From Oscillospiraceae bacterium (GTDB lineage Bacteria; Bacillota; Clostridia; Oscillospirales; Acutalibacteraceae), in the NCBI GenBank assembly GCA_902788995.1, contig CADAMO010000018.1, positions 1-47,284 of the forward strand: 47,284 nt of DNA, given 5' to 3'. The notes beneath the pieces were generated by a model. That model saw nothing but the letters and a program-made list of their open reading frames with translations, did not search any database and was not told the DNA's origin. A program made the translations under genes and the position numbers. The stretch's first letter is position 1; every line of letters begins with the position of its first letter. Positions 18,419-25,885 of this stretch are shown here, piece after piece.

Positions 18419-19342
18419 TCAAAACACCGTCTCCACCACCCTCGCGCTTTCCTCCGGCGAATAGCGGAAATAATCGATATGGTCCCCCTTGATGAAATAG
18501 CGCATCGGGGGGATCTTGTTTTCTTCGTCCCGATGGTCTACGATCACCAACTTCACCTTCATGCGCTCGGGGATGATATTTTTGATGTACACCGCGGCGG
18601 TCTGGCCCGCCCGCACCTCCGGGTTATATTCCGCCAGCCCGGCAAGGTTGGGCGTCAGCTCCACGAACACGCCGTAGCTTTCCACCGAGCGGACGATCCC
18701 CGGCACGGTCTCCCCCACCGCAAACAGGTCCGCGTTCTCCCGCCAGGTGCCAAGCAATTCCTTGTGGGTCAGGGTGACGCGGCCGGTCTCGTCCCGGGAG
18801 AACACCGCCGCCTTGATCTTCTGCCCCACGAAAAACCGGGCGGAGGGGTGCGGGATGCGGGAGACGGAGATCAGGTCAATGGGCAGCAGGGCGCTGACGC
18901 CCGCGCCGATATCGCAGAACACGCCGAAGCTTTCGATATGCGTGACCACCGCGTCCAGCAGGTCTCCCGGCGTCAGCAGATCCACGTATTCCTCTTTGCA
19001 TTTCTGCTGGGCCCGGCGGCGGGAAAGCAGCGCGTAATAGCGGCCCTCCTCGTTTTTACGGATGCCGGTCACGGTGAAGCAGACGGGTTTGCCCACCCGG
19101 GAGATCAGGGCGATATCCCGCACGGCGCCCTCCTCGATGCCCAGCGCCCCTTCGCAGCGGGGAATGATCCCCTTCATCACGCCCAGATCCACGTGGAGGT
19201 TGTGTTCCCGGTCGCACAACGCCGCCCGGGCCTCTAAGATCAGCTCCTGATTGGCCGCGTCCCGCAGCGACGACACCCCCGCCATCGCCGCCCGGTTGGC
19301 GGCGGTATTCAACAGATGCCCTTCGGGGTAGTATTTGTTCAT
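18419..19342 (-). CDS. S1 RNA-binding domain protein (short ribosomal protein S1 homologue)
   Basis: A 307-residue protein with at least two S1/OB-fold repeats: one near residues 115-190 (LTPGDLLDAVVTHIESFGVFCDIGAGVSALLP) and one near 200-270 (FAVGETVPGIVRSVESYGVFVELTPNLAGL). Both contain the usual GxVxxxxxFGVFV pattern. Clostridial genomes often carry such short S1-like proteins, annotated as ribosomal protein S1 or general RNA-binding proteins. Three ATG codons lie in a row after AAGGAG; the third is chosen because it gives an 8-base spacing, and 19348 is the alternative. The precise role is not certain. Confidence 0.75.
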   Translation of the reverse strand: MNKYYPEGHLLNTAANRAAMAGVSSLRDAANQELILEARAALCDREHNLHVDLGVMKGIIPRCEGALGIEEGAVRDIALISRVGKPVCFTVTGIRKNEEGRYYALLSRRRAQQKCKEEYVDLLTPGDLLDAVVTHIESFGVFCDIGAGVSALLPIDLISVSRIPHPSARFFVGQKIKAAVFSRDETGRVTLTHKELLGTWRENADLFAVGETVPGIVRSVESYGVFVELTPNLAGLAEYNPEVRAGQTAAVYIKNIIPERMKVKLVIVDHRDEENKIPPMRYFIKGDHIDYFRYSPEESARVVETVF

Positions 19343-19376
19343 CATCATTTCTCCTTCAGCTTTTTTTCTGCAAATT

Positions 19377-19515
19377 GGGGTTTGTCGCGCTCATGGTGCG
19401 ACAGGTTTGAGGTGTTAGGTTTGAGGTTTGAGATCTTTCAAACTAACGTTTTTTCCTTATCGGAAACACTATCACCTCACACCTGCGACGCTCCGCGTCG
19501 CCCCGACAAATCCCC
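19377..19515. repeat. GGGG-TTTGTCG element with heptamer array
   Basis: Ends GGGGTTTGTCGCG and CGACAAATCCCC are inverse. The left side has GGTTTGA, GGTGTTA, GGTTTGA, GGTTTGA at 19404-19431 and the right side has the inverse of GGTGTGA GGTGATA, so a 7-bp period is kept on both arms. Hairpin TGCGACGC-TCC-GCGTCGC sits near the right end. Confidence 0.7.
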
Positions 19516-19562
19516 ATTGCTCAAAATAACCGTCAAAAATAATACATCGTAATAAATAAGTA

Positions 19563-19591
19563 TTTCCATTTTGCGAAAAGTATGATAGAAT
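19563..19591 (+). promoter_or_regulatory. Possible promoter of the DUF951-prfA operon
   Basis: TTTCCA (19563-19568), 17 bases and TAGAAT (19586-19591) in an AT-rich stretch before the DUF951 start. The -35 matches the consensus in only four of six positions. Confidence 0.4.
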
Positions 19592-19627
19592 ATATGATGT
19601 ATAATTATTTTTTCGGGAGGTCCGGCT

Positions 19628-19819
19628 TTGGATATACGCGTAGGCGACCGGTTGGAAATGAAAAAACAGCATCCCTGCGGCGGAAAGGCCTTTGCGGTGC
19701 TGCGCAGCGGCATGGATTTTAAATTGAAATGTCTGACGTGCGGGCATGAGGTGATGGTCCCCCGGGCCAAGGCCGAAAAAAACATCAAAAACGTAATCAG
19801 GGAAACGACCGATGATTGA
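19628..19819 (+). CDS. DUF951 family protein
   Basis: A 63-residue protein with the family pattern: [18 protein letters not shown], an [16 protein letters not shown] segment and a charged tail. The two Cys of CLTCG with the Cys of HPCGG suggest a metal site, although that is inference. It starts with TTG after GGGAGG. It overlaps the prfA start by eight bases, so the two are translationally coupled. The family has no established function; it is widespread in Firmicutes. Confidence 0.85.
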   Translation: MDIRVGDRLEMKKQHPCGGKAFAVLRSGMDFKLKCLTCGHEVMVPRAKAEKNIKNVIRETTDD

Positions 19820-20882
19820 TAAACTGAAAGAGATTGAAAAGCGGTTCGAGGCGGTAAACCAGCAGCTCTGCGACCCCGCCACGGCCCAGGACGTGAAGAA
19901 AACCACGGAACTGCTGAAAGAGCTGAAAACCCTGCAGCCCATTGTGGATAAACTGCGGGAATATGAAAAAAACGACGCCGACGCCCGCGAGGCAAAAGAG
20001 CTGCTGGACACCCCGGGGCTGGAAAAGGAGCTGCGGGAGCTGGCGCAGGAGGAATGGGAATCCGCAAAGGCCGCCGCGGAGAAAAACTACGAAGAGCTGA
20101 AAATATTGCTGCTGCCCCGGGACCCCAACGACGGCAAGAACGTGATTGTGGAGATCCGCCAGTCCGCCGGTGGCGAGGAAAGCGCCCTGTTCGCGGCGGT
20201 GCTGTTCCGCATGTACGTCATGTACGCCGAAAGCCGGGGCTGGAAGCCGGAGGTGCTCAACGCCAACCCCACGGAGCTGGGGGGCTACAAGGAGATCAGC
20301 TTTATGATTTCCGGCGAAGGGGCCTATTCCCGCTTCAAGTTTGAAAGCGGCGTCCACCGGGTGCAGCGCATCCCCGTGACCGAATCCAACGGCAAAATCC
20401 AGACCTCCACCGTCACGGTGGCGGTGCTGCCGGAGGCCGAAGAGGTGGACGTGGCCATCGACCCGAACGATCTGAAGATCGACACCTTCCGTTCCTCCGG
20501 CGCGGGGGGCCAGCACATCAATAAAACGGAATCCGCCATCCGCATCACCCACCTGCCCACGGGCACGGTGGTGGAATGCCAGGACGAGCGCAGCCAGTAT
20601 AAGAACAAGGACAGGGCCATGAAGATTTTGCGGTCCCGCATCCTCGAAATGGAGATCGAAAAGCAGGAAAAGGAGATCGCGGGCACCCGCCGCAGCCAGG
20701 TGGGCACCGGCGACCGGAGCGAGCGCATCCGCACCTACAACTATCCCCAGGGCCGGGTGACGGACCACCGCATCGGCCTGACCCTCTACAAAATCGACGC
20801 CATCCTCAACGGCGCCCTGGATGAAATCATCGACGCCCTCATCACCGCCGATACCGCCGAGAAGCTGAAAAACGAGACGTAG
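19812..20882 (+). CDS. prfA: Peptide chain release factor 1
   Basis: A 356-residue class I release factor for UAA and UAG. The N-terminal helical domain is followed by the codon-recognition motif PVT (in [13 protein letters not shown], where the RF1 tripeptide PxT is expected), the catalytic loop GAGGQHINK near residues 231-239 that triggers peptidyl-tRNA hydrolysis, and [17 protein letters not shown]. Length matches RF1. Its stop codon is a TAG inside ACGTAGCAC, the start motif of the GTAGC repeats. A release factor for TAG next to repeats that overlap TAG stop codons is a curious coincidence, nothing more can be claimed. Confidence 0.96.
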   Translation: MIDKLKEIEKRFEAVNQQLCDPATAQDVKKTTELLKELKTLQPIVDKLREYEKNDADAREAKELLDTPGLEKELRELAQEEWESAKAAAEKNYEELKILLLPRDPNDGKNVIVEIRQSAGGEESALFAAVLFRMYVMYAESRGWKPEVLNANPTELGGYKEISFMISGEGAYSRFKFESGVHRVQRIPVTESNGKIQTSTVTVAVLPEAEEVDVAIDPNDLKIDTFRSSGAGGQHINKTESAIRITHLPTGTVVECQDERSQYKNKDRAMKILRSRILEMEIEKQEKEIAGTRRSQVGTGDRSERIRTYNYPQGRVTDHRIGLTLYKIDAILNGALDEIIDALITADTAEKLKNET

Positions 20883-21130
20883 CACAAATCGTAGCGCGGA
20901 TCCGTGATCCGCCCCGGCGAAGCCGGTTATAATGTAGCGCGGTTCCGTCTTGCCCTCGCAAATATTGTCGCGCTGCTTCGCTTGAAGCGCTCGCATCGCT
21001 CTGTATTTGCTCACCAAAACTGCCTCGCTTCATCCGCCACTGGCGGCGCTTCGGCAATTTTGCCCGCCCGCAACGCGATTCCGATTTTCTTAGCGTTCAC
21101 CGTTTTAGCCGGATGTTCAAAAAAACACCG
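20883..21130. repeat. Degraded GTAGC units and an interrupted copy
   Basis: A unit GTAGCGCGGATC-CGT-GATCCGC lies at 20891-20912. A second unit opens at 20934 (GTAGCGCGGTTCCGT), but its complementary half is displaced by about 125 bp of other sequence, after which the family tail CGCAACGCGATTCCGATT resumes at about 21070. The foreign stretch shows no coding frame that I would trust. Confidence 0.55.
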
Positions 21131-21286
21131 GTAGCGCGGCACCTCAGTGCCGCTATCTGCACAAGCAATCTTTTCCTTCAATCCTTCGGTTCAACGGCGT
21201 TTTTATCCTATTAAAAACCGCTGTTCATCGAAATATCGTTTTTCAAAGTAACATTTGCCCAAAGCGGCACTGAGGTGCCGCGCTAC
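21131..21286. repeat. GTAGC element D
   Basis: A 156-bp element with perfect 24-bp inverted ends (21131-21154 and 21263-21286) identical to those of element C. The interiors have diverged but share TATCGTTTTT and AAAGTAAC. It ends 27 bases before the start codon of the Sua5-CoaE gene. Confidence 0.85.
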
Positions 21287-21313
21287 GGTATTTTCATTAT
21301 TTATATAGACGCA

Positions 21314-22921
21314 ATGAAAACTGAAATCTTCACCATCACCGATATCACCAAACAACAAGCCGAGATCGAAACCGCGGCGGGGTATCTGCGGGCGGGCGAG
21401 CTGGTCGCCATCCCCACCGAGACCGTCTATGGCCTTGGGGCCAACGCGCTGGACGGGAACGCCGTGAAAAAGATTTTCGCGGCGAAGGGCCGTCCGCAGG
21501 ACAACCCCCTGATCGTCCACATTGCGGACGTGTCGGAGCTGTACGGCATCGCCCGGGAGGTGCCCGACGCCGCGCTGAAACTGGCGGAGGCCTACTGGCC
21601 GGGGCCGCTCACCATCATTCTGCCGAAGAGCGACGCGATCCCCGAGGAGGTCTCCGCGGGGCTGGATACCGTGGCCATCCGTATGCCCAGCCACCCGGTG
21701 GCAAACGCCGTGATCCGGGCGGCGGGGGTGCCCGTGGCGGCCCCCAGCGCCAACATTTCCGGCTTTCCCAGCCCCACGGCGGCGCAGTATGTGATCGACG
21801 ACATGAACGGCCGCATCGCGTGCATCGTGGACGGCGGCGACTGCGAATTCGGCATTGAATCCACCGTGGTGACGCTGGCGACAAACCCGCCGCAGCTGCT
21901 GCGCCCCGGCGCGGTCACGCTGGAACAATTGCAGGCCGTGCTGGGCGAAGTGACGGTCAACAAGGCCGTGCTGCACCCGCTGGCGGAGGGCGCGAAGGCG
22001 GCCTCCCCCGGCATGAAATACAAGCATTACGCCCCCAAGGCGGAAATTTCCATCGTGCGGGGCAACCTGGCCGCGTTTATCGCCTACTGCCATCGCCACC
22101 CGGGGGACGCCGACGCGGCGCTGGTGTTCGAGGGCGAGGAAGCGCAGACGCCCCTGCCCTGCGTCACCTTCGGAAAAGAAGCCGACAGCCTGACGCAGGC
22201 GCACCGCCTGTTCGACGCCCTGCGGGAGCTGGACGCCATGGGCGCGAAAAAGGTCTTTGCCCGCTCCCCCTCCACAGAGGGCGTGGGGCTGGGCGTGTGC
22301 AACCGGCTGTACCGGGCGGCGGCCTTCCGGTTTTTATCGGACGAGACCGGCGCGATCATCGGGATCACCGGCCCCAGCGGCGCGGGGAAATCCACCGTCT
22401 GCGACCTGCTGCGGCAGCGCGGCGCGGTGATCGTGGACGCGGACAAAGAGGCCCGGGCCGTAACGGAGCCGGGCAGCCCCACCCTTGCCGCCCTGGCGGA
22501 GGCCTTCGGCGCGGATATCCTGCGGCCCGACGGCAGCCTCGACCGGCAGAAGGTGGCCTCCCGCGCCTTTGCGGACAAAGAAAAGACTGCCCTGCTGGTC
22601 TCCATCACCCACCCGGCCATCGTGGCCCGCTGCCGCGAAAAGGCGGAGGCCGCCAGGGCGGCGGGCAAGACCGCCGTGATCGACGCCCCGCTGCTGTTCT
22701 CCTCTGGGCTGGACAAGCTCTGCGACCGCACCGCCAGGGTGTACGCCCCGGAGGACGTGCGCATGCAGCGCATCCGCGAGCGCGACCACATCAGCGACGA
22801 GGAGATCGCCAAGCGCTTCGCCGCTCAGGCAGAAGAAACCGCCCTCTCCCAGTCCGCCGATATCACCATCCGCAATTACCCGCCGTATGAACTAAAGGAA
22901 GAAATAAAGAAGGTTTTCTGA
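21314..22921 (+). CDS. Fusion of threonylcarbamoyl-AMP synthase (Sua5) and dephospho-CoA kinase (CoaE)
   Basis: A 535-residue open frame with two complete enzymes. Residues 1-335 are a full-length Sua5: the YrdC domain (IPTETVYGLGANAL, KIFAAKGRPQDNPLIVH, AAPSANISGFPSPT, STVVTL) that makes threonylcarbamoyl-AMP for tRNA t6A, then the C-terminal Sua5 domain (PGMKYKHYAPKA onward). Residues about 345-535 are CoaE, which phosphorylates dephospho-CoA in the last step of CoA synthesis: P-loop GPSGAGKSTV near 352-361, VDADKEARAV, IDAPLLFSSGLD and DHISDEEIAKRFAAQ. The ATG at 21314 is used because the earlier GTG lies in a repeat; no clear Shine-Dalgarno is visible. The stop overlaps the next start in TGATG. 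I see no frameshift or linker oddity, so a true bifunctional protein is likely. Confidence 0.88.
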   Translation: MKTEIFTITDITKQQAEIETAAGYLRAGELVAIPTETVYGLGANALDGNAVKKIFAAKGRPQDNPLIVHIADVSELYGIAREVPDAALKLAEAYWPGPLTIILPKSDAIPEEVSAGLDTVAIRMPSHPVANAVIRAAGVPVAAPSANISGFPSPTAAQYVIDDMNGRIACIVDGGDCEFGIESTVVTLATNPPQLLRPGAVTLEQLQAVLGEVTVNKAVLHPLAEGAKAASPGMKYKHYAPKAEISIVRGNLAAFIAYCHRHPGDADAALVFEGEEAQTPLPCVTFGKEADSLTQAHRLFDALRELDAMGAKKVFARSPSTEGVGLGVCNRLYRAAAFRFLSDETGAIIGITGPSGAGKSTVCDLLRQRGAVIVDADKEARAVTEPGSPTLAALAEAFGADILRPDGSLDRQKVASRAFADKEKTALLVSITHPAIVARCREKAEAARAAGKTAVIDAPLLFSSGLDKLCDRTARVYAPEDVRMQRIRERDHISDEEIAKRFAAQAEETALSQSADITIRNYPPYELKEEIKKVF

Positions 22922-23922
22922 TGTTGATGAACAACAACGAGTACTTTGATGTGATCGAAGGTATCAAGCATGACATAAAAAATGCGCAATACAAAGCGGT
23001 CGTCAGTATGAACCGTGAACTGATCCTTTTATATTACAGGATCGGCCAGATCATCAACGAACACAAATCGTGGGGAAACAAATTTATACAGAACCTTGCG
23101 GCGGATATTCGAATAGCTTTCCCAAATGTGACGGGATATTCTGAACGAAATTTAAAATATATGGCAAAATTTGCGGCAGAATACCCGGATGAAGAATTTG
23201 TGCAGACGGTGTCTGCACAAATTCCATGGTCACATAATATTGCAATCATCGAAAAAGTTAAAAATCCGGAAAAGCGGAAGTGGTACATTAAAAAGACGAG
23301 TGAAAATGGCTGGTCTTATAATGTTCTTGTTCATCAGATTGAAAGCAGCTTATATGAACGGCAGGCTGTTGCCGAAAAAATCAGCAATTTTGAATCCAGG
23401 TTGCCTTCTCCGCAGAGCGAACTTGCCATACAGACAATGAAAGACCCGTATATCTTTGATTTCATTCCGTTCCGGGAAGACATGGTGGAAAGAGACATTG
23501 AGGAAGCGTTGGTAAAGAACGTCACCAAACTATTATTGGAGCTTGGCACCGGTTTCGCTTTTCTCGGCCACCAATACCATCTGAACGTAGGCGGGGACGA
23601 TTTTTATATTGATTTGTTATTTTACAATCTGAATCTGCGCGCTTATGTGGTCATTGAATTAAAAACAGGCGATTTCAAGCCCGAATACGCAGGGCAGTTG
23701 AATTTTTATCTATCCGCCGTGGACGGTATTTTGAAAAAAGAGGGAGATAATCCGTCCATCGGTCTGCTGTTATGTAAAGACAAAAACAATCTTGTGGCGG
23801 AATACTCTTTGAAGGACCTGTCAAAACCGATCGGCGTCAGCGAATACAGAATGATCAATCAATTACCGGAGGAACTGAAAAAACAGCTGCCTTCCATTGA
23901 GGATTTACAGAAAAGAGTTTGA
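22921..23922 (+). CDS. DUF1016 / YhcG-family PDDEXK nuclease
   Basis: A 333-residue protein. The N half matches DUF1016 (RELILLYYRIGQIINE, GYSERNLKYMAKF, IPWSHNIAIIEK). The C half is a PDDEXK fold with Asp in DDFYIDLLFYN near residue 232 and ExK in VVIELKTGDF near 246-250, then QLNFYLSAVD. The family is assigned to the restriction-endonuclease-like superfamily and often sits in defence or mobile regions; the true substrate is unknown. Base composition is more AT-rich than the neighbours, pointing to transfer. The start overlaps the stop of the fusion gene (TGATG). Its own stop lies within a TTGAT that abuts the following TnpB element. Confidence 0.82.
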   Translation: MLMNNNEYFDVIEGIKHDIKNAQYKAVVSMNRELILLYYRIGQIINEHKSWGNKFIQNLAADIRIAFPNVTGYSERNLKYMAKFAAEYPDEEFVQTVSAQIPWSHNIAIIEKVKNPEKRKWYIKKTSENGWSYNVLVHQIESSLYERQAVAEKISNFESRLPSPQSELAIQTMKDPYIFDFIPFREDMVERDIEEALVKNVTKLLLELGTGFAFLGHQYHLNVGGDDFYIDLLFYNLNLRAYVVIELKTGDFKPEYAGQLNFYLSAVDGILKKEGDNPSIGLLLCKDKNNLVAEYSLKDLSKPIGVSEYRMINQLPEELKKQLPSIEDLQKRV

Positions 23923-23937
23923 TCCCCCAGGTGGGAT
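23922..23937 (+). other. Left-end hairpin of the TnpB element
   Basis: ATCCC (23922-23926) and GGGAT (23933-23937) form a small stem immediately after TTGAT (23919-23923). IS200/IS605 elements have sub-terminal hairpins and insert 3' of a short fixed tetra- or pentanucleotide; TTGAT is the one used by ISDra2. The boundary is therefore plausible but not proved. Confidence 0.4.
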
Positions 23938-23983
23938 ATTGTAATATGGTTATGAAACCGCAAACAAGAAAGGAGGCTGTACG

Positions 23984-25515
23984 ATGGCAAAAAAATCCAC
24001 CACAGACACCTGTTGTCTGACCCTGCCGCTTATTCTTGAAAAATGGCAGATGGACCGCCTTGAAAAACGGTTTGAAATTGCCCGGCAAATCTATAACACG
24101 CTTGTCAATTACGAATTGAAAAAACTGGACAAGCTGAAACAGACGGATGAGTACAAAGCCGTGAGCGACGCGCTGCACGCGCTTGAGGAACAAAAAGATC
24201 CCGGCAAAGAGAAAAAAGCCTTGTTCCGTCAGCTGGATACGCTCCGGCAAAACGCGGGCTTTTCCGAATACGGTTTCAAATCGGACATACAGCCTTTTTA
24301 TAAACACTTCAAAGACAACATCGGTTCCCATGTGGCGGTACACGGCATTGCGCCGCAGGTGTGGCAGGCGTTCGACCGGGTATTTCACGGCAACGGGAAA
24401 AAGGTCCATTTCAAGAAACGGGGAGAAGTCCATTCTCTGAGAGGCTATTCGGATTCAAAAAAAGCGGTGGTACAGAAATCGTCTTCCGCGGCAGCTATAT
24501 TGAGTGGAAAGGACTACAACTCAAAATCAAGCTGGACGAAAATAACGAATATGAAACGGCCATGCTTGCCAACCGAATTAAATATTGCCGCATTGTCAAG
24601 AAAAACGGAAAGAACAAGACCCGCTGGTACGTGCAATTGATGCTGGAGTGCAAGCCGTACATCAAGAAGGACCCGCAAAGCGGCGAGATAAGACACCCGA
24701 TCGGGCAAGGGCCCGTCGGGATCGACATCGGCCCACAGACGATCGCCTACGCCGCCAACGGCGAAGTGAAACTGCTGGAGCTGGCTGACAGGGTACAGAA
24801 CATTGAAAGAGAAAAACGGCTGCTGCAGCGCAAGCTGGACAGGAGCCGCCGGGCGACGAACCCGGACAATTTCAACCCGGACGGAACAGTCCGGCGGGGC
24901 GTAAAGCTGACGTGGCGGAAATCGAAACGGTATATGGCGATACAAAAAGAACTCTCTTATTTGCAGCAGAAACAGGCGGAAATACGAAAACGGCAGCATA
25001 ACGAACTGGCCAACCACCTGCTTTCGCTGGGGGACAGCTTCTATGTAGAGGATATGTCGTGGCTCTCTCTGACGCACAGAGCAAAAGAGACGGAGATATC
25101 GGAAAAGACCGGCCGATACAAACGAAAAAAACGGTTCGGCAAATCCGTTGCCAACAAAGCCCCCGCCATGCTGATCGAAATGCTGAACCAGAAGCTGCTG
25201 TCCCGAAGCCGGGAAGGCGTCGTCAAAGTGCCCACCTCGGTGAGAGCCAGCCAATACAACCACATCACCGACGACTACCAAAAAAAACCGCTGAGCCAGC
25301 GATGGAACATCATGCCGGACGGCAAGAGAATTCAGCGGGACCTTTACTCTGCATTTTTACTGCAGCATATGAACACTGCCCTTGACGGATTTGATCTGCC
25401 ATCCCTTCAACGGGATTACGAAATCTTTGAGCAACTGCACGATAAAGAAATCGAGAGGCTTCGCCACTCCCCGAAAACGATCGCCAGTATGGGGATCGTG
25501 CGAACAGTAAGATAA
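23984..25515 (+). pseudogene. tnpB: IS200/IS605-family TnpB, split by a -1 frameshift
   Basis: Two overlapping frames give one TnpB of about 510 residues. The first runs from 23984 (after AGGAGG) and ends out of frame at 24640; the second is in register from about 24457 to 25515. They join at A7 (24457-24463), read as tcA AAA AAA g; stepping back one base restores SLRGYSDSKKSGGTEIVFRG. The RuvC-like triad is complete: Asp in GIDIGPQTIAYA (about 24724), Glu in FYVEDMSW (about 25046) and Asp in QRDLYSAFL (about 25336). The Cys pairs of the usual zinc ribbon before the last Asp are missing (SQYNHITDDYQKKPLSQRWN). TnpB is an RNA-guided DNA nuclease. No TnpA lies nearby. Either the gene is broken or it uses slippage at A7. 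Confidence 0.8.
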
Positions 25516-25524
25516 CATTGTTTT

Positions 25525-25606
25525 GCGGAGAGGTTCGCACCTCCCGCACCCGGTTGATTGTCCGACCGAGGCTGTCGCAAATGGCGTCATAGGACGCTTT
25601 GGCAGC
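25525..25606 (+). ncRNA. Candidate omega RNA / right end of the TnpB element
   Basis: Directly behind the TnpB stop codon three helices follow one another: GCGG-A-GAGGT-TCGC-ACCTC-CCGC at 25525-25547, CGGTTG with CGACCG-type partner at 25551-25568 (one GU pair), and an outer stem GCTGTC/GGCAGC (25571-25576 with 25601-25606) enclosing GCGTC-ATAG-GACGC. Omega RNAs are transcribed from this position in IS200/IS605 elements and end at the right border. No experiment or homologous alignment backs this copy, and the exact right border is not defined. Confidence 0.5.
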
Positions 25607-25628
25607 AGAAGAGCAAGGGAAAATAGTC

Positions 25629-25803
25629 AGCGCGGATCGCCGATCCGAAAAGCTATCTACCTACTCACAGCATATGATACAATATTTGCATCTTCGCGTT
25701 GTCTGTTTTTGCCGATGCAATCCGCGTAACGTGTGCTGAGGCAAAGATGCATATACTGATATACCCCGCTGCCGTATGTGATGCAATCCGCGTAACGTGT
25801 GCT
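25629..25803. repeat. GTAGC relic and 24-bp direct repeat
   Basis: Of the 370-bp gap before the phosphoesterase gene, the first part is the omega RNA candidate. Then comes AGCGCGGATC-GCC-GATCCG (about 25630-25647), a worn GTAGC-type hairpin. An exact 24-bp repeat beginning GATGCAATCCGCG follows at 25714-25737 and 25780-25803, 66 bp apart. I see no promoter consensus in the remaining part. Confidence 0.6.
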
Positions 25804-25885
25804 AAAGTAAAATCAGGACACTGGGAAATCGTTCCCCGTTAACAAAAAAACTCAAACCATTCTATTCATCACAGGAGGGTCCACC

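Noticed and set aside
25714..25803. Possible minimal CRISPR from the two 24-bp repeats
   Set aside because: Only two copies, a 42-bp spacer, no dyad symmetry in the repeat and no cas genes.
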